A stretch of DNA of 64,000 nucleotides from Buddleja alternifolia. Its lineage: Eukaryota; Streptophyta; Magnoliopsida; Lamiales; Scrophulariaceae. Below are positions 58,240 to 64,000 of this stretch, one piece after another. The notes beneath the pieces are model-generated. The model worked only from the letters and a program-made list of their open reading frames with translations. It was not told the DNA's origin and did no database searches. Position numbers and translations under genes: made by a program. How positions within the stretch are numbered: position 1 is the stretch's first letter; the number at the start of each line of letters is the position of its first letter. Where the stretch lies: NCBI GenBank assembly GCA_019426215.1, contig WHWC01000119.1, forward strand, positions 26,320 to 90,319. The letters run 5' to 3'.

Positions 58240-60187
58240 CAAGGATGGAGCGAAGCGGTGGGCTGGAGGGTGCCCGTGCCCTTCAATTTTTTACTTTAGA
58301 AAGTTTTACAGATATGAATTTTTGTCCCCCTAAAAAATAACAAAAAAAAAATTAATTTTACATTCTTAGCCCATATACTTATCCAAATCCATGTAGTAGA
58401 ATAATTGATTCAATTTGACACTCCAACGGGCTACATAGCCGAATATTAGGTTAGGATTCTAATTATAATTTTACATATGTCCATTACCCATGACTGTCCA
58501 AAGTTCATCGGCCATTTTTTAAGATTTATGAGCCTATGAGCATCAAATATTTCTCATGATTCACATATAAAAGCACATTATTTTTTCTTGATTTTTCTAA
58601 ATGAACATTGATTCTTCTGTTATTCTGAAACAAAGAGAGGGAAAAAAAAACTTTTACATCTTATTTTCTTTAAACTATACTCCCAACATAGATTAATTTT
58701 CTCATTTTCAAGGCTGAACGAGTATTGTACTATTTGAATACAAATTTTAAAATTTTATGTTGACATTTTTGTTATATATATTACACGTGTTATTCTAAAG
58801 TATAAAGTCTAGTTAAGTAAATTTTATTTTTCTTACGAATTTCCAAAAATATATGATGGGCATCTATATATTAAGAATTTGATTGTGAAATATAAGTACT
58901 AATAAAAAGAAGGGGTAAAAATCATTATCTACCCAAACTTTGTGGATTTTTATATTTGTTGGAACAACTTTTTTTTTTTAACACTTACCTACCCGAACTT
59001 TGCGGGTTTTACACTTTTTAGAATATTGGCATATTCCGGCGGATAAACAAACATTTTTTTTTACACTTTTTTATCCAAACTCTTTTTTTTTTACACTTTT
59101 GATCCAAACTTTATTTTTTTTACACTTTTTGATCTAAACTTTGTTTTTTTATACTTTTTTATCTCGGCCCGCCGGAAGTGTTGAAACTCCGTCGGAATGT
59201 TCCGCCGGAATATGCCAATATTAAAAAAAGTGTAAAAGCCGCAAAGCTCGGGTAGATAAGTGTTTAAAAAAAAATTTGTTCCAAAAAGTGTAAAAATCCG
59301 TAAAGTTTTGGTAGGTAATGATCTTTACCCCTAAAAAGAATGAAGAAAGGTGTGATGGTGGGTAACATGGATTTTCTCTTCTAGAAAATGTGTTTAAATA
59401 TAGAATAGTGACGAGAAAATTGGGAGCTTAAAGGAAAACATATATAGGAGTGATGTTATACTACCAGTTATTGTTCAATGGTTTCACTTCTTTTAATTTT
59501 GGTAAGAACTGAATGCAATAAATGTATTTCGTTTGAGTTTCATAATTTATTTTTATCAAAATAAATAGATATCTTACAATATCAAACATCAGTAAGAAAA
59601 CGGTGAAGTGTAAACTATGGTATATATCACTTGTCTATAGGTAATAGGTGGTATGAATAATTGACATTGTTTTTGACTTGCAAAATGCAACTTTCTAGTT
59701 CAATTGAGGTGATTTTGGATGTTCTCACTTTCTTAACAATGAGATGAGATTTTTTTTTTAATTGGAGAGGTAAAATAACAATTGGGATATAAAATAAGAA
59801 ATTGTGTGATTAGAATTTACACTATATGTAGCTCCTTTCGTTTATGTTCCTGTCATGTAATTGATGTATTTGTGAATTGTGGGTATTTATAATATTCATA
59901 TAAAATATATTAACTAAGTAAGGAAGAGATTAAAAAAATAGAGCACAGTTTGAAATGCCCAAAGTTATATTAAATAAATAGCACATACGTTTTACTTAGC
60001 AGTGACTTGTATATTTTTTTATTGAAGCACAAGTGAAAATACAAATATTGTTTTCACTTATTATAAGAGCTACAATAAATAAAAAAAAATCACACCAAAA
60101 AATGTGCGTAAAAATAAATATTAAAATATTAATATTTTTAACATTTTGGTTTCGCCCTCCTCAGTCAAAACACTGGCTCCGTCCCTG
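58240..60187. mobile_element. hAT-like non-autonomous element, about 1.95 kb
   Basis: Left end caaggatggagcgaag, right end complement cagggacggagccag: 12 of the first 14 positions can be matched, and CAGGG-CGGAGC is a common plant hAT terminus. Inside the left end is the typical 'gtgcccttcaattttttact' phrase. No transposase is visible. The 8-bp flanks (tccaaaat and cctattat) do not match well, so the duplication is lost or the limits are slightly wrong. It contains a Mutator-like MITE. Confidence 0.6.
58912..59331. mobile_element. Mutator-like MITE, 420 bp
   Basis: Terminal inverted repeats of about 130 bp: ggggtaaaaatcattatcta at the left, complement ggggtaaagatcattaccta at the right; pairing continues to 'atattggcatattccggcgg'. 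Flanked by a perfect 9-bp duplication, taaaaagaa (58903-58911 and 59332-59340). The short centre repeats 'ttttacacttttttatc' phrases. Not the same family as the MITE at 1287. Confidence 0.92.
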
Positions 60188-61241
60188 CCTATTATTTAGT
60201 ATAATTACGAACTAGTCCACTTATTTTGGACTCTTAACAAATAACCCTTTATAAAAAACCTCACATTGATCTCATCTGACTAATGACCATTAGTCAAGCG
60301 CAACAAAAAGTGTAAATAACAATCTTGCTAAAAAAAATAAAAAAAGGATTGTTAGTTGCACTAACTACCCTCTTGATTTTGTGTAATTATAGTCGAAATT
60401 CGCTTATTTTAAGTGGACCATTAGTCCACTTTACCCCCTGTATGCTGCCCGAAGCTGATCGAGGGGGCAAAATGCACATATATGATAGTTTAGAATGTTG
60501 AGTGCAACTTTTAATTGTTTAGGGGGCAAAGTGCATATCACCTAATAGTTTGGGGATATCTTCTATTTTCTCTTTCATTTAAATTGTCTCAAATTAGCAT
60601 ATTACCGAATATGCACTTTACTATTATATGTAAACCATTTTTTATGACATGATTATTTAAACATTTAAACTACAATTACATCCTCTTTATTTTGAAACAT
60701 TACATTTATCCTCTCACGATTTTTTTGATCAAATAAGAATAGTTGATTGATGGAAGAGCAAAACAAGAAATTCAAAAAAATATTTTTTTATGACGTCAAC
60801 AAGTCCTATAAATATTCTAACGGGATGTGTGAATGTAAGATTTTATTATAACTGAGATGTGTTTATTAAATGCCTAAAATAAGCAAGTTGGTTATAATTA
60901 CAATAAATAAGAGGATGGTGTGATTAACCCCTATTTATATTCTTCAAAGCAAATAAGCAAATAGATCAATTGGAAACATTTGGCCAACTAAAACATACAA
61001 GAGAGATAATATCTTTCAATATAATTGTTACTTATTAAAAAAAATGCCCTGAGAAAGACAAGATCACCAAGGATGGATAGTTCACATTTAGGAAAGCCAG
61101 CCGAACCAAGAAACTCAACTAAGATGTACAATAAACCATCTAGTACTTGTACGTTTGTAACTACAACTCCAATATATATGTCAGGAGGGCTAAATTACAT
61201 TAGCGAATCAACACTATCAACATATTACCTGAGAAAATACA
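60188..61241. other. Intergenic region with a possible diverged inverted-repeat element
   Basis: From about 60365 (accctcttgattttgtgtaa) to about 60925 the ends are weakly complementary (right end complement: catcctcttatttattgtaa), and both arms share ttgcttattttaag-like text. A diverged MITE is possible; no target duplication was found. The last 250 bp should hold the 3' UTR of the SMXL gene. Confidence 0.35.
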
Positions 61242-63454
61242 TCAGTTTAGATTTATCCTTGCTGGAAGATACACTCCATAAGCCTGCTCTGCTACAAGAA
61301 CCCCGTCACATGGTACTAATTTCATTACCAAATCTGAAGTAACGTTGAAATTTTGTCGGGCTTTCTTTATGCTAGAACATAGAACCCGTTCAATCCAATC
61401 CTCAAACTCATTTTTCCCGTCTGTTAGTGTTAACCAAGCTGCTGCGAGTATTTGAACCAATACTTCTCGATCAATCTCCAGAAAAGTCCCGGCTCCAACT
61501 ACTCTCTTTAACCTCATATTTATATCCTTTAAAATGTTTTGAGCAATAAAATCAAAATCAAATGGTATAAAAACTACATTTTCATCAACATGCTCGAGCA
61601 ATTCATCCAACCACACTTTTGAATTTTCTGAGCTTTCATCATCATCCTCATCATAACATATATCAATGTCGGTGTCATCTTCTGTATCCTCCACTGGCAT
61701 GTTTAAATCAATAATTGATCTGGATAATCTGCGTTTCGACATATCAGCCTTGGTGGGCTTCTTAATAAATTTTCTTTTATTCACAGGACATTGACTAGAG
61801 GATAATTTTTCACTTGGAGTAACTGAAACATTTGTAGAACTGTACCTACTATGATTTTCGTCGACTGTCCTTACTGAAAGTTGCATTTGAAAATGTTTGG
61901 CCTCTAACACTTTTTCTTCTGAAAATTCAGATTCTACTTGACCAAATAGATCTTTATGGCCCTTTAGGAACCTCGAAGTGAGAATAAATACCTTATTGTT
62001 GATGTTGATGTCCCTACCATGGGAATCTTGGAATTTACCAATTTTGACTGCTTGAGATAAGCTATTCTGAACCAAGAAATCTGCCTTTTCGATGTTTTCA
62101 AGAAGTACAACAGACTGAGAACACTTGCTCAACGCCTCCGCAAGGTAATCAACAATCATTTTCCTCCCAGAGATCATGCCATGATATTTTGTATCATAAA
62201 TATCAAAAATTGAGTAAGATGGGCTAATTACATTCTGAGACGTCAGATCAAAAGATACCATGTGTTCCTTTTTGCCAAAGACTATCTCAGCAACTGCAGT
62301 GGCTATTTTTCTCTTAGCCACTTTATCGGGTCCCACAAAGCTGAGCCAAATATTTCTCTTGTTTGAGCAACGTGATATAGTTTGGCTAATAGTTTGAATG
62401 GCTTCAGTCTGCCAGTAAATCTTTTCAGCAAGAACTTTCCATGGTAGCTCGAGATCTTTCGTATAGATCTGTTTTTCAAGTTTATGAGAGGATGATGAAG
62501 ATTGGACAAGTTGGTTTGGGATATACTCGTGGGTTCTAGAAGATTCCGAGAAATCCTGAATGACATTGTAACGCTCTTGCAAGTCGAGTTTCTTTTCACT
62601 TGATTCCTTCTCAGAAGCATATAGTGTTCCAAGCCCCAAATCTGTGGTTACAGAAATAACAGAGGGTGAGGATGTACAACAAGCACTAGAAGTTTGTGAT
62701 TTGGCTGGAGAAGTATCCTCTTGAGATGTCCAAGAGAAATGAAGTTGCTGGCAAATTTCATTCCATTTCCGCTGTATCGCCATAACTTTCGCGTCCAATA
62801 TGCTTTTGTCATTTTTGGACTGCACTGAAAAATAGAGGACATTTTTACAGAACATCTCGTGTGTGGGGTGTTTGGCTAAGCGTAATTTAAAAAGCTTATA
62901 GCGCTTATAAGATGTTTTTGGAGTTTATAAGCTCTTTGTCTTGTGAACTGTTAAAAACATAACCTAACCTGTTAAAAAATAAGTTGGGGTTGCCAAACTT
63001 ATCATTTAGGAGCTTACAAACTCCTGACTGACTGGTTATTTTGAATGTGCATAGGCTGTTTTTACCAAACAAAAAATAATTACCAAACACTTTGTAAGAA
63101 CTTATAAGCCCTCAAACAACTTATAAGATGTTTTAAGGAGCCTATAGGCTCAGCCAAACACCCTCTTATTTGAGCTCAACAAGATAGACTTTGAAGGATT
63201 GACGAACCTCTATTATGTCTGATCTCTTGCTTGTCTGACAAGGAGCCACTTGCAGCCAAGGAGAGAGATTTATTGAGTGTTGATCAATAGCTGACTTATT
63301 GGAGTCTCCCCTCAGAACAGCAGAAACTTCTTTCTCATACTTTTCGTTGCACATTGTGCAAAGAGGCAGGGATTGAGTTGCAGTGGTGTGGAGAATTTCA
63401 TGCTTAGATGGCATTGAAAAGAATCCACCGAGTGGAACAAATGAACCCATCAAG
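61242..63454 (-). CDS. SMXL: SMXL6/7/8 (D53)-type strigolactone-signalling repressor, exons 2 and 3 (partial gene)
   Basis: Exon 2 is 63208-63454 and exon 3 is 61242-62819 (526 codons, TGA at 61242-61244). Junctions: acceptor tacttgcag before 63454, donor GAG|GTTCGT at 63207, acceptor tcagtgcag before 62819; the frame fits. Exon 2 starts LMGSFVPLGGFFSMPSKHE and has the CTMCNEKYEKEV box. Exon 3 has KVMAIQRKWNEICQQLHF, the degenerate Clp-ATPase D2 part (NIWLSFVGPDKVAKRKIA, SVVLLENIEKADFLVQNSL), the EAR-like motif IDLNMP (61695-61712), an acidic stretch, and the family end YLPARINLN. Known members are nuclear repressors that bind TOPLESS and are degraded through D14-SCF-D3/MAX2 when strigolactone is present. 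The usual RGKT degron reads GRKM (62157-62168). Exon 1 (N-domain) is outside the window. No stop or frameshift in 608 codons. Confidence 0.9.
62820..63207 (-). other. Intron 2 of the SMXL gene, mostly MITE
   Basis: 388 bp between the donor at 63207 and the acceptor at 62820. About 298 bp are the MITE 62866-63163, leaving about 90 bp of original intron. Confidence 0.8.
62866..63163. mobile_element. MITE in SMXL intron 2
   Basis: Ends gggtgtttggctaag and, from the right as complement, gggtgtttggctgag: 14 of 15 identical. The inner text (gcttataagcgc, cttataagatgtttt on both sides) is typical of the very common plant hAT-type MITEs with GGGTGTTTGGC ends. A clear 8-bp duplication was not seen. 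Confidence 0.75.
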
Positions 63455-64000
63455 CTGCAAGTATATCATGAGCATGCAACTGTGAGAAAAAATTGACAGA
63501 ACAAGTCAGAAAACAAAATGTACAGCTTATTTTGTGAGGTCAAATTAACATATTTAGAGGAGCAATAAAGAAAATAATGCAGTATCAATGCAGAGTAAAG
63601 ATTCTACAGAGTTGTTCGAAACACCCACTTTTTTAATTTACAATGGAAAATCCAAAACATGACAATGTATATGTACGTGTGTATGTATGTACATATATTG
63701 ACAATGTCCTGGAGCTAGAAAGGCACATGGAAATACAGAACTGGCTATAATTCCCAGAAGAAGCGTATGGTGAAATTTCAATCTTAAATAGATCCAGTCA
63801 ACCTCAACACATTTGCTAGACTTGACCACAGACTCCATTGAACTTTTGCATGTGAGAAACATGGAATCAGGTACAACCACGAATCAGGAGTAAAGGTCCT
63901 GATCAAATTCAAAGTGTATAAATACAAATGGTAACTCTACTAATTAACTAATGAAGTTGTCCTAAGATTTACTATTGATATAATCACAAACACACACACC
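63455..64000 (-). other. Intron 1 of the SMXL gene (partial)
   Basis: AT-rich sequence upstream of exon 2 without any peptide resembling the SMXL N-terminal half; a short (TA/TG)-rich tract is at 63668-63698. Exon 1 is expected beyond 64000. Confidence 0.6.

Noticed and set aside
61025..61342. Plus-strand reading frame overlapping the SMXL stop
   Set aside because: Antisense to the 3' end of a clearly coding gene and without any motif.
63638..63880. Candidate SMXL exon 1 on the minus strand
   Set aside because: The peptide has no resemblance to the SMXL N-terminal half; treated as intron.

Overview
This window is plant nuclear DNA, most likely from a eudicot. It is AT-rich, carries several families of nested LTR retrotransposons, a plant L1-type LINE with an RNase H domain, hAT-like and Mutator-like elements, and an intron-containing gene of the plant-only SMXL (D53-like) family. 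I saw no bacterial genes, CRISPR array, tRNA or rRNA gene. Species cannot be read from the sequence.

Layout. 1-137 is the end of a hAT-like element. 184-497 looks like the last exon of an unrecognised plant gene. 1006-12435 is nest A: a minus-strand Ty1/copia element (target duplication CAATT) carries a plus-strand, gag-only Ty3/gypsy element inside its left LTR (duplication AATAA), and that element carries a Mutator-like MITE in its 5' LTR (9-bp duplication). 12563-43228 is nest B, four levels deep: a minus-strand gag-protease Ty3/gypsy element of the same family (TATTC) > copia element B (CTTAT/CTTAG) > a Sirevirus-type copia element with a third ORF (AACTT) > a hAT-like MITE. 43525-48941 is a non-autonomous LTR element (GATAG) with a minisatellite inside and a Sirevirus solo LTR in its 3' LTR. 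49768-56148 is a complete but mutated LINE on the minus strand with a 14-bp duplication. 58240-60187 is a hAT-like element holding a 420-bp Mutator-like MITE.

The one gene that looks functional is at 61242-63454 on the minus strand: exons 2 and 3 of a SMXL6/7/8 (D53)-type strigolactone-signalling repressor, running off the right edge of the window. Its intron 2 is mostly a MITE, and the RGKT degron loop known from the family reads GRKM here.

Nearly every retroelement coding region is broken by stops and frameshifts, so this is a TE graveyard next to a gene. The observations most worth a second look are: a cassette of stem-loops with a repeated loop sequence in the leader of copia element B; a 25-nt antisense exon with splice donor preserved in both gypsy elements; and the altered degron of the SMXL gene. 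I did not find a wholly new system that I can defend.
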